DNA from: Formosa haliotis
GTDB taxonomy: Bacteria > Bacteroidota > Bacteroidia > Flavobacteriales > Flavobacteriaceae
Assembly (NCBI RefSeq): GCF_001685485.1
Contig: NZ_BDEL01000001.1
Coordinates: 1,237,501-1,301,500 of the forward strand
Length of the DNA stretch: 64,000 nt
Reading direction: 5' to 3'
Position numbers and translations under genes: made by a program. Positions within the stretch are counted from its first letter, which is position 1; every line of letters begins with the position of its first letter. Below, in pieces: positions 27,169 to 35,507 of this stretch. Below the pieces are notes generated by a model. That model did not search any database. It was not told the DNA's origin and saw only the letters and a program-made list of their open reading frames with translations.

Positions 27169-29112
27169 CTAAAGCGGGGTGTACACCACACTAATTTTTC
27201 CAGATTTTATAGGCTTTTCAGATTTTATTCCAATGCGATATGCTGGTCCACCTTCGCGTAAATGTTCTACTGGGACAAGCTCATCTGTGATTCTAATTTT
27301 AAAGTCTTCACTTTTAATTTCTACTTTTACCTTCTGATTTTCGGATGTTAAAATCACTGTATTATTATCGCTAATTTCATAAGTGTTTAAAGTCATAATA
27401 GCGGTTTCGAAGCTTACTGCTTCTGTGGCCACAAAATAATCTTCGATGGTGATAGTTCCTGTACCCGATTTATCGTTAGTCATGCTTCGTTCTAACACCT
27501 GTAAAGCAGGAAAATCGTAAGCTGGCTTTAAATCGATTAAGACTTTATCTTTATTGGCCTGAAAATCGGTTTGTTTAAATATCCCTTTGCGTGCTATACC
27601 ATTAGACTGCAGTATCTCATTTAGTTTTGGCACCGGATGTCCCCAAGAACTACGTGCAGGATTTTCAGGCGAAAAAGCACCTGCTCTATACGATGGTGCG
27701 CCAATATCGCCCGACATGATATCTTGACCTAGTACCAAGGTGTAGGTACCCACATCGGAGTGATTGTGATTTTCGGCATTATGTCCGCCCTTAATTGCAA
27801 TAGAAAATGGTGTTTGTTGTTTACCTCTAGAAATAACCATCCCAAAATCATCAAAATAAGTATGATTTGGTAATTCTGGTTCTTGAGCTTGCTTGCTTAC
27901 TTCAAATAATGCTGGATGATTCCAAGTGATAAGTTGTTCGGCAGCCTCTTCCATACGAATCTCACTTGGCTGTATGGCTGAATAATAATGCGCAGATAAC
28001 ACATTAGCAAAATTACTGCCTTTATTTGAAACTCTAGATACACCATCGGCAAACGGCGCGCAACGCTGGTCTTGGATCACAAAATTCTCTGGAAAATTCC
28101 CTACATTTTTAAGCTTCTCTGGATTATCAAATTTAAACAAGTCGATTCGCCCTTCAGAATAATCGTATAATAGTTGAGCTAAATATAAATAATGTCCAAA
28201 TCCGTAACCCCAATAGCCTAAACCTTCCGAGCAATAGCCATCGTCTCCAAAACCTGACAAATAATAAGTCATGCTATTTAAAGCCGATCCTACTGCTGCT
28301 AAACGCTTATCGTAATCTTGAGAATTTGTAATGGTTGCTAAAATGGTTCCGCTAGTACACACCGAATTCCAGTTACTCGTACTCCTTATCCAGGTGTTAT
28401 TTTCATCGGAATACTGCGTACTTTTTAAATAGGTATCTGTAATTCGCCTTTGAATGTTGTTTGCTATATCGCTACGCAATTGTTCTGGTAACTTATCTGC
28501 CAAAAGCGCTTCGGCGATAGCCAAAACCGAACCGAATTTTCGTGCGCCTAAGTCTATCGACACACGGCGTCCTTCTAAAATGCCGTTATTGTTATCGTCG
28601 TGATTGGGATGCACCCAAGATTTCATGGCCATAATGGCATTCGCAAAGGTTGCTATTTGCGGTAAAAAATTGCCTTGATTTTCGATACATTCGCCAAGAA
28701 TAAAATGTTCTAAACGGTCCATAGTTCGGTAATATCTTGGTTTGTAAATCCCACGATTACCATCTCTATTGGCGATGCGGTAAATACTATCTGAAATCGG
28801 TACTTCTGGTGTTTTATCTAATAATGACTTTGCTTTTTCTAAATAGGCTTGTCCAGATGGAGACGCTGCAATGGCATTCCAATACGTACGATCTGTAATT
28901 TTTGGAGCTGGCTGAAAAGCGTCTTTAGGTATAACTTTTTTAAGCATGGCTATTTGTGCAGCCGAAGGATACAACGTATCTGGACTTGCAGCATTTAAAT
29001 AAGTTTCCATATTTAATGGCGCTACCGATGCTTGTTTAGTTTCGCTATTGCAACTTACCACCAAGGGTAAAGCTAAAAGCATGAAAAGAATTTTAATATT
29101 GAATTGTAACAC
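27169..29112 (-). CDS. Heparinase II/III-like lyase, lipoprotein
   Basis: This 647-residue protein has a clear lipobox (PLVVSC, Cys21). The N-terminal helical toroid (about 40-410) contains NWNSVC (247-252) and GDDGYCSEGLGYW (289-301). The C-terminal beta-sandwich begins near YFDDFGMVISRG and carries the signature HNAENHNHSDVGTY (444-457). It is shorter than the other lyases in the window and not closely similar to them. It may be an exo-acting or oligosaccharide lyase, since oligoalginate-lyase-like enzymes have this size and lipoprotein anchoring. That is an inference. It is the first gene of the unit ending with GH95 at 16798, and operator-like site D lies 105 bp upstream. Confidence 0.87.
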   Translation of the reverse strand: MLQFNIKILFMLLALPLVVSCNSETKQASVAPLNMETYLNAASPDTLYPSAAQIAMLKKVIPKDAFQPAPKITDRTYWNAIAASPSGQAYLEKAKSLLDKTPEVPISDSIYRIANRDGNRGIYKPRYYRTMDRLEHFILGECIENQGNFLPQIATFANAIMAMKSWVHPNHDDNNNGILEGRRVSIDLGARKFGSVLAIAEALLADKLPEQLRSDIANNIQRRITDTYLKSTQYSDENNTWIRSTSNWNSVCTSGTILATITNSQDYDKRLAAVGSALNSMTYYLSGFGDDGYCSEGLGYWGYGFGHYLYLAQLLYDYSEGRIDLFKFDNPEKLKNVGNFPENFVIQDQRCAPFADGVSRVSNKGSNFANVLSAHYYSAIQPSEIRMEEAAEQLITWNHPALFEVSKQAQEPELPNHTYFDDFGMVISRGKQQTPFSIAIKGGHNAENHNHSDVGTYTLVLGQDIMSGDIGAPSYRAGAFSPENPARSSWGHPVPKLNEILQSNGIARKGIFKQTDFQANKDKVLIDLKPAYDFPALQVLERSMTNDKSGTGTITIEDYFVATEAVSFETAIMTLNTYEISDNNTVILTSENQKVKVEIKSEDFKIRITDELVPVEHLREGGPAYRIGIKSEKPIKSGKISVVYTPL

Positions 29113-29217
29113 GATACTTTTTTTAATGTTGAATTATACCACAAACCAAAAAGATAACACTGAAATCCAGATATTATCTTGGCGTAACAATGTTATCTTT
29201 TTTATTTGAAATTTCTT

Positions 29218-29252
29218 CTAAATCATAGTTCAATCCGTATAAACTATGTTTC
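29218..29252 (-). promoter_or_regulatory. Operator-like 21-bp direct repeat, site D
   Basis: Half-sites CTAAATCATAGTTC at 29218 and ATAAACTATGTTTC at 29239 are 21 bp apart. The site is 105 bp upstream of the lyase start at 29112, in a 286-bp gap where nothing else was recognised. Confidence 0.75.
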
Positions 29253-29398
29253 ATTATGGCTAATTCCCACAATATCTCAAATCTTGCTATTACAATTTAA
29301 TTTATAACTACACAATATGATTTGGAATTCCTACAACACATCACAACCAAAAACTGTGTATTAATAGTCGACAATTTAAGTTTTACATTATTACTATT

Positions 29399-30226
29399 TT
29401 AGTCTAAAAAAGTCTCTATAGGCATACTATTCTCAAACTCTTTAATTTCAATATCTCGATAATAAATTTCTGCTGTTTCCGATTGAAATCCGATAATGCC
29501 TTCTTCCGGGGTTAAATTGAAAGCCATGTTTACTATCTCACCATTTAACTTATGAATGGTATACTCCGAACCCATAACTATAATTTCGCAACCATTCCAT
29601 TTTCCATTAATTGCATTATAATTTTCGGTGGCTTTGGCTAAATGCATCCAATCACTTTTATCTTCAGGGATACCACCATCGTTTGGTGACAGAAAATATT
29701 TACCATCTTTTGTAGAGAACCAATCGTAACCAGCGCCTTTAGGTCTAATTAGATCTCCAGAATGATTCTTGTTGGTAAGATGATTGTATCTTATTTGATA
29801 CTCTATTCCTGTTGGCCACACTTTGTCGTCGGACACATGATAATACACGCCAGCATCGTATTGCCATTTATCAAAATTATTGGTAATTTTCTTTCCCCAT
29901 TTATACTCGAATCTTAAGATGTATTTACTGTATATTTTATTGGTATAAAACAAACCGTGAGTTGGATTTTTACCTGTATTAAGGTTTAAACTATCAAGCA
30001 TATGCTTAAACACATGCACCACACCATCCTCAATAGCATAGACTTTTTTAGCCATTTCAGCATCGCCATTTCTTAATTTAAGATGCCAACCATCCCAATT
30101 TTCGCCATTAAATATAGGTTCAAATCCTTGGTTGTCTATAGATTTAGATTGCGCGTTAAGTACCTTAGTATTAAAAGTTAGAATCAGGACTAAAAGTATG
30201 ACCCTTCTTAATTGATGTATTGTCAT
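29399..30226 (-). CDS. DUF1080 protein (3-keto-glycoside hydrolase/lyase-like), secreted
   Basis: This 275-residue protein has a signal peptide ending KVLNAQ (residue 26) and a single DUF1080 domain of concanavalin-like fold. The signature blocks are PIFNGENWDGWH, a central YHVSDDKVWPTGIEYQIR, and WNGCEIIVMGSEYTIHKLNG near the end. Members are annotated as 3-keto-disaccharide hydrolases, and recent work ties the family to cleavage of 3-keto-glycosides produced by Gfo/Idh/MocA-type oxidoreductases. The window also encodes such an oxidoreductase, an isomerase/epimerase and a ThuA-like protein (61297-64000), which supports this pathway. The gene lies 23 bp after GH3 and ends its unit. The substrate is inferred, not seen. 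Confidence 0.9.
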   Translation of the reverse strand: MTIHQLRRVILLVLILTFNTKVLNAQSKSIDNQGFEPIFNGENWDGWHLKLRNGDAEMAKKVYAIEDGVVHVFKHMLDSLNLNTGKNPTHGLFYTNKIYSKYILRFEYKWGKKITNNFDKWQYDAGVYYHVSDDKVWPTGIEYQIRYNHLTNKNHSGDLIRPKGAGYDWFSTKDGKYFLSPNDGGIPEDKSDWMHLAKATENYNAINGKWNGCEIIVMGSEYTIHKLNGEIVNMAFNLTPEEGIIGFQSETAEIYYRDIEIKEFENSMPIETFLD

Positions 30227-30249
30227 AATAGTTTATAATATGTTGTTAG

Positions 30250-32802
30250 TTATTTTACGGTTATAGTCTGTTTCAGGACAATTTCTTCTGAAGATTTGCC
30301 TATCTGAATTTCATAACGACCAGAGTTTACAACATATCTTTGTTTACTTACATCCCACCACTGCATATCGTCTATAGAAAAATGCAGTTCAACTTGCTCC
30401 GTTTCTCCTTTAGCAATTGAAACTCGTTTAAACGCTTTTAACTGCCGGATAGGCTGATATACTTTACTATCTAAATTGGTTACGTATAATTGAATCACTT
30501 CGTCACCATCCATAACTCCTGAGTTTTTTACATCTAAAACAGCGGTTATTTCTTTTTTATTCTGAGTAATTTTCAATCCTGAATAATCAAACGATGTATA
30601 GCTTAATCCAAATCCAAATGGATAAGTTACGTTATCTTTCATATACATATATGTTCTTCCTTTACTGATTTCGTAATCTTCGAAATCTGGTAATTTCTCA
30701 GGATCTGTGTAAAATGTAAGCGGAAGATGTCCTGAAGGATTCACTTTCCCTGTAATTAATTCTGCTAAAGCATAACCCCCTTCTTGCCCTGGAAACCATT
30801 GTAAAAGAATTGATGGTACGATGTCATTCAACTCAGATAATTGTATTACAGTTCCTCCATTTAACACGACCAACATGTTTGGGTATTTAGCTGCGAGTGC
30901 TTTTATTTCTTCCATCTGATCTTCTGGCATAATGGAATTCATACGATCATGAGATTCTTTAGACATGCTCCTAGTAAGCCCCCCAACGTATATTAGTAAT
31001 TTTTCTTCTGGATGATCTACGGTTACAACCTCTTCTGGTTCTACCCATTTTAATAATGCACGAGCAGGCTCTGATTCTTCATTATAATACTCTACTTTTA
31101 AATTGACTGCTTTTCCAGCTTCTAGAAAAACCCCTTGATATTCTTCGTTCTCTAGTGCTTTACTATGCCAATTATCCAGTATTTTTTCATTGTTTATCCA
31201 AATACGGGCTCCGCTTAATGCTGTAATTGAAAAATAATGAAGTCCGGTGCGATTAGGCGTTAATTCTGCTGTCCAACGTACCGAAAACGTAGGCTGTGGA
31301 ATTTCTGGGTCTATATGGGCTAAAGGTTTTGGTAAATCTAAATCGAAGCCGCGATCTGTTCTCACTGAAACAGGCTTACCTTCAAGTTTAGTCCCTGCAA
31401 AATATTCTCCTATTATACCTTTAGTCTCTGGCTTTCCAGGAACATTTAAATTGCCTTCGGGTATAAATAACCATTTCCCTCCTAATTGGCTTTTAATTTC
31501 GAATTGATTTCCTGCAATTTCTTTCAAACCAAACATTGGTGTTGCAGCTATTCCTGCGGCATTTCCACTGTAAGCTCCAAAAGGCGCATCATTAACGTAA
31601 GGTCCTGCAAAAAGAATGTATTTATATTTTTCTGGAGTTGCAGGAAGTACATTGTTTTTATTTTGCAATAAAACAGCACCCTCTCGTGCAATTTGTCTAG
31701 CAATAGCCAAATGATCATCTGAACCAACTACGTCTGTTAATATTTTAGTATACGGATTTTCATCGTCTGAACGTAAAAGTCCTAATTTAATTCGAGTGGT
31801 TAGACTACGAATAATTGCTTGATCTAAATCGGACTCTTTCATTAGCCCTTGTTCTACTGCTTGTTTAGACCATTCTCGCTCGTTAACTTCTCTAGCACTG
31901 TCCGAACCCGAATACACATCTACTCCAGCGGTTATCATCATCATAGCTGCTTCAGGACCATTCTTAGCATATTTATGTTTTTCAACCAAATGCCCTGGAA
32001 CGCCAACATCGGTAACCACAGTCCCAGTAAATCCCCATTCGTTACGTAATATATCGGTCAACAACCATTTATTTGCAGAACACGGTATTCCGTTTAAACC
32101 ATTATAAGCCGTCATTATAGATTCTACATTTTCACGTGCAATGACGTCGCGATAAGCCGGAAAATAGTATTCCCTTAAGGCACGTTCCGATACATCTGGA
32201 CGTACATACAAACGATTATGTTCTGTATTATTTACTACAAAATGCTTAATAGTTGCAACAGTCTTTAAATAATTTGGATGATCTCCTTGTATTCCGTTTA
32301 CAAAAGCAGATGCTAGTTCAGTGGTTAAAAAAGGATCTTCCCCATAAGTTTCCTCTGTACGTCCCCATCGCGGATCACGTGCCATATTTATAACCGGACT
32401 CCATAATGTTAATCCATGATAGCGTTTTGATTTGTCTTCGGCAGCATCTTTATTATTTAGAGCACGAGCTTCATCACTTATAGCAGTGGTCATTTCTTTT
32501 ATTAAGGACGGATTCCAACCAGAAGCCATAGAAAGTGGCACCGGGAACTGCGTAGCTTCTCCTCGACGCGCTACGCCATGTAGTGCTTCGTTCCACCAAT
32601 GGTGCCCAGGAATATCTAAACGTTCTATAGGCAAATTGGTCATTTCTATTAACCTGACTTTTTCCTCTAAAGTCATTTGTTTCACCAAGTTTTGCGCCTG
32701 CTTAGTAGCATGCTTATGAAGTGCTGTCCGATCTTGTGCTACACTAGTCTCCACCAAAAACATTGAAACACAACCAGCGGCTAATAGCATGTATTTTTTC
32801 AT
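30250..32802 (-). CDS. GH3 beta-glycosidase with inserted PA14 domain, secreted
   Basis: The frame is open from 32832, but the ATG at 32802 starts a proper signal peptide (LLAAGCVSMFLVETSVAQ), giving 850 residues. Barrel motifs include DIPGHHWWNEALHGVAR, DPRWGRTEETYGEDP and KHFVVNN, and the nucleophile is Asp265 in GTVVTDVG. A PA14-like module (about 463-590, RTGLHYFSITALSGARIWIN) is inserted in the second, alpha/beta-sandwich domain, as in several beta-glucosidases and beta-xylosidases. It ends in a fibronectin-III-like domain (DEVIQLYVTN). It releases terminal beta-linked sugars from oligosaccharides, probably beta-xylose or beta-glucose. Operator-like site E is 165 bp upstream, and DUF1080 follows 23 bp downstream in the same unit. 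Confidence 0.95.
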   Translation of the reverse strand: MKKYMLLAAGCVSMFLVETSVAQDRTALHKHATKQAQNLVKQMTLEEKVRLIEMTNLPIERLDIPGHHWWNEALHGVARRGEATQFPVPLSMASGWNPSLIKEMTTAISDEARALNNKDAAEDKSKRYHGLTLWSPVINMARDPRWGRTEETYGEDPFLTTELASAFVNGIQGDHPNYLKTVATIKHFVVNNTEHNRLYVRPDVSERALREYYFPAYRDVIARENVESIMTAYNGLNGIPCSANKWLLTDILRNEWGFTGTVVTDVGVPGHLVEKHKYAKNGPEAAMMMITAGVDVYSGSDSAREVNEREWSKQAVEQGLMKESDLDQAIIRSLTTRIKLGLLRSDDENPYTKILTDVVGSDDHLAIARQIAREGAVLLQNKNNVLPATPEKYKYILFAGPYVNDAPFGAYSGNAAGIAATPMFGLKEIAGNQFEIKSQLGGKWLFIPEGNLNVPGKPETKGIIGEYFAGTKLEGKPVSVRTDRGFDLDLPKPLAHIDPEIPQPTFSVRWTAELTPNRTGLHYFSITALSGARIWINNEKILDNWHSKALENEEYQGVFLEAGKAVNLKVEYYNEESEPARALLKWVEPEEVVTVDHPEEKLLIYVGGLTRSMSKESHDRMNSIMPEDQMEEIKALAAKYPNMLVVLNGGTVIQLSELNDIVPSILLQWFPGQEGGYALAELITGKVNPSGHLPLTFYTDPEKLPDFEDYEISKGRTYMYMKDNVTYPFGFGLSYTSFDYSGLKITQNKKEITAVLDVKNSGVMDGDEVIQLYVTNLDSKVYQPIRQLKAFKRVSIAKGETEQVELHFSIDDMQWWDVSKQRYVVNSGRYEIQIGKSSEEIVLKQTITVK

Positions 32803-32967
32803 AACTTCTTTATTTATCTTTCTCTTTACCATTCTTTCAAAGTATACAGTACAAGGTCTTTAAGAATCGAATCTGCTTTTTTAATATTTAAAACGAACTA
32901 AAAAGCCTCATGACAACTTATATATTATTTATATTCACAATACTATCAATTATAAACTATAAAATAT

Positions 32968-33002
32968 ATAACTCATCATCCAAGACCTCTAAATTATGAT
33001 CT
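32968..33002 (-). promoter_or_regulatory. Operator-like 21-bp direct repeat, site E
   Basis: Half-sites ATAACTCATCATCC at 32968 and CTAAATTATGATCT at 32989 are 21 bp apart, 165 bp upstream of the GH3 start at 32802. An additional half-site-like ATAAACTATAAAAT occurs at 32952, out of phase. This is the weakest of the eight sites. Confidence 0.55.
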
Positions 33003-33065
33003 GTTTTTGGCAATGATAGAATTTTAAGGAAGTTACATAGCCTTTTACAATTAAAATGTAAAAAA

Positions 33066-34022
33066 TTATTTTAAAGCTTTAGATATTGCTGCTTTAACCA
33101 TTGGCTCCATAATAAGATACCCGTCTACATTAGGATGTACGGTATCCCTCCCAAATTCTTTTTTTAAACCCTTTTCACTATTCACCATAGGAGTATAATA
33201 ATCTAAATATATAATCTTATTTTTCTTTGCATACGCTTTTAAAAGAGTATTCAGCTCAATAATTTTATCTGCCGGTTCTATAGACGGACTCCAAGAATAG
33301 CTTGTTGCTGGGAGCACCGATGCTAATATGACTTTAATATTATTGGCTTTTGCCAACTCTGCCATAGAAAAAATATTTGCCGCAATACGCTCTAAACTTA
33401 TAGAGCCTCTGTTTCCGGCAATGTCGTTTGTTCCTGCTGAAATAACAACCACTTTGGGTTGTAATTCAATCACATCTGGTCTAAAGCGTAACAACATTTG
33501 CGCACTAGTTTGACCGCTAATTCCTCTGTTGACGTAATTCGGATTTTCTTCAAAAAACACAGCATGATCACGCGTCCAATTATCGGTTATGGAGTTCCCG
33601 ATAAATACGACTCTATTTTCGTTTTTACTCGGTGCTTTCAATTCAGCATTTTCTTGACTGTAACGCCCTAAATTAGCCCAATCTTCTGTAGGAATTAGTT
33701 GTATTCTAAGTACTGAAACCTGACTATCAGGAGCAATTTCTGGTAAGAATGCCGTTAGTTTACCTTCAATCAACTTAATTTTCACTTTTTTATCTGGATT
33801 AGAAAGTAATCTAGCTTCCCTAGGTTTAATGGCTCTATCTAAAACCAATTTACCATCTTCTGGCCATGTAAAAATATGCGCTAACAAAAAAACGTCTTCG
33901 CTATCTTGTGTATAGGCTCCCCAATTTGGTTTTTCGTAAGGTATGGTTTGAGAAAATCCAATCCCCATATTTAAAGCAAAGACTAGGGTATACACTAAAC
34001 TAATTTTGTAAATATTAGCCAT
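33066..34022 (-). CDS. SGNH/GDSL esterase with an N-terminal GH29-type beta-sandwich module, secreted
   Basis: This 318-residue protein has a signal peptide ending GFSQ (residue 25). Residues about 27-112 (IPYEKPNWGAYTQ, IAPDSQVSVLRIQL) match the C-terminal module of the neighbouring GH29 enzyme. Residues about 135-318 form an SGNH hydrolase: block I VVFIGNSITD (Ser144), block II RGISG, block III GTND (197-200) and block V DTVHPN (Asp293, His296). It is predicted to remove acyl groups, such as O-acetyl esters, from the polysaccharide. It lies 90 bp after GH29 with a terminator-like hairpin between them. The shared module suggests that the front domain was copied from the GH29 gene or from a common source. 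Confidence 0.93.
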   Translation of the reverse strand: MANIYKISLVYTLVFALNMGIGFSQTIPYEKPNWGAYTQDSEDVFLLAHIFTWPEDGKLVLDRAIKPREARLLSNPDKKVKIKLIEGKLTAFLPEIAPDSQVSVLRIQLIPTEDWANLGRYSQENAELKAPSKNENRVVFIGNSITDNWTRDHAVFFEENPNYVNRGISGQTSAQMLLRFRPDVIELQPKVVVISAGTNDIAGNRGSISLERIAANIFSMAELAKANNIKVILASVLPATSYSWSPSIEPADKIIELNTLLKAYAKKNKIIYLDYYTPMVNSEKGLKKEFGRDTVHPNVDGYLIMEPMVKAAISKALK

Positions 34023-34044
34023 TTCTAGTTTTTCATATGTTATT

Positions 34045-34083
34045 AAACTAAAACAGACAAACCGTTCTAAAACCGTTTGTCTG
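34045..34083 (-). terminator. Terminator-like hairpin between GH29 and the SGNH gene
   Basis: CAGACAAAC (34054-34062) and GTTTGTCTG (34075-34083) form a perfect 9-bp stem with a 12-base loop. On the minus strand it is followed by a T-rich stretch (TTTTAGTTTAAT). It would end or weaken transcription after GH29. The SGNH gene begins only 22 bp beyond and has no recognised operator of its own, so partial read-through is likely. Confidence 0.65.
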
Positions 34084-34112
34084 CTTTTTATTTTCTGACA
34101 AATAATTCCTTA

Positions 34113-35480
34113 TTACTTAGCCAACTCAATTTTCACTACAGAAACAGGACTATCTGGAGCCAACATTGGTACTTCTACAATTACTTCTCTAGAGGTACCT
34201 AAAGCTTTTAATTCTGTGCTTGGATCTGTTAATAAAGTTACTTTTTTAAACTTAATATCTTTGTTCAGTTTTAATAAACCATCCTTTGGCCAATTAAAAA
34301 CATGCGCATACACTACACCATCTTTTTGGGTGTAACGTCCCCATTTTGGTTTTTCGTATGGACTAGCAGATGCACCGTAAATAGCCTCGCCATTCTTTTT
34401 TGTCCATTGTCCCAAGGCATCTAAACGACGAATACTTTGGGCTGGAAATCTACCAAAACCATCAGGTCCAATATTCAACAAGAAGTTACCGCCTTTAGAA
34501 ACGATGTCTACTAACTTTTCAATTAAATCTTCACTACTTTTCCAATTGTTATCGTCCGGTTTGTAACCCCAAGTTCCATTCATGGTCATACACGCTTCCC
34601 AGTCTGAGTCAATTCCAGTATCTGGAATTTCTTGTTCTGGTGTCCCGAAATCTCCTGCAAATTCTCCAGGATTGTTGTTCATACCGTCCATTCCGGTTCT
34701 TCCTTTATCAACTCTATTATTTACAATTGTATTGGGTTGAATGTCGCGAATGTATTTATACAAATCTTTACCCATTTCGGTAGTATAATCTGAAATCCAA
34801 TCACCATCAAACCACACCACACCAATGTCGCCATAATTCTTTAGTAATTCTCCTACTTGAGGTTTCATATAATTCTCATAATACTTTGGAAACTCTGGAT
34901 TCACCACAGATGGATCGTCATGTTGTGAGATGTTGTAATTTGGATATAAATTTCCTTGTGCTTGTGGGTGATGCCAGTCTACAATAGAATAGTATAAACA
35001 AAACTTAATGCCTTGTTTTTTACAAGCTTCTGCTAATTCTTTAACAATATCTCTTTTAAAAGGCGCGGTATCCATAACATCGTAATCTGAAACTTTAGAA
35101 TCCCATAAGGCAAAACCTTCATGATGTTTAGATGTTAATACGATATACTTCATCCCGGCATTTTTTGCCATAGTTACCCAAGCATCTGCATCAAACAATT
35201 GCGGGTTAAACATTTCTGGATATTTCTCATACTCTTCAATAGTATAATCTAGCTTATCCATGGCCCATTCGGCACCACCACCGGCTATTTTAGAACCGCG
35301 TTCGCCTCCTATAATAGAGTATGCTCCCCAGTGAATAAACATACCAAATTTGGCATCTCTCCACCATGCCATTCGCTCGTCATCCGACAGTTTTTTCTTA
35401 GAACTTGCTTGCGCCATCGCCGATCCAAAATTTAACATGACTAATACCACCAGCAAAGTCATATTTCTTAACGTTTTCAT
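34113..35480 (-). CDS. GH29 alpha-L-fucosidase, secreted
   Basis: The frame opens at 35507, directly beside the stop of the upstream gene, but the ATG at 35480 begins a better signal peptide (TLLVVLVMLNFGSAMAQ). It gives 455 residues. The GH29 barrel shows AKFGMFIHWGAYSI, VLTSKHHEGFALWDS and LYYSIVDWHHP, with the nucleophile Asp225 in VWFDGDW. This retaining family hydrolyses terminal alpha-L-fucose. The last ~90 residues are a beta-sandwich module (SPYEKPKWGRYTQ) also found at the N-terminus of the SGNH esterase downstream. Together with GH95 and GH141 it points to a fucose-rich substrate. A terminator-like hairpin follows 29 bp after its stop. Confidence 0.95.
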   Translation of the reverse strand: MKTLRNMTLLVVLVMLNFGSAMAQASSKKKLSDDERMAWWRDAKFGMFIHWGAYSIIGGERGSKIAGGGAEWAMDKLDYTIEEYEKYPEMFNPQLFDADAWVTMAKNAGMKYIVLTSKHHEGFALWDSKVSDYDVMDTAPFKRDIVKELAEACKKQGIKFCLYYSIVDWHHPQAQGNLYPNYNISQHDDPSVVNPEFPKYYENYMKPQVGELLKNYGDIGVVWFDGDWISDYTTEMGKDLYKYIRDIQPNTIVNNRVDKGRTGMDGMNNNPGEFAGDFGTPEQEIPDTGIDSDWEACMTMNGTWGYKPDDNNWKSSEDLIEKLVDIVSKGGNFLLNIGPDGFGRFPAQSIRRLDALGQWTKKNGEAIYGASASPYEKPKWGRYTQKDGVVYAHVFNWPKDGLLKLNKDIKFKKVTLLTDPSTELKALGTSREVIVEVPMLAPDSPVSVVKIELAK

Positions 35481-35507
35481 TCTCATAGTTTGTAATTTTA
35501 CTTTCAA

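Noticed and set aside
33043..33063. TTTTACA/TGTAAAA hairpin after the SGNH gene as a terminator
   Set aside because: The stem is short and A/T only, with no U-tract in the direction of transcription.
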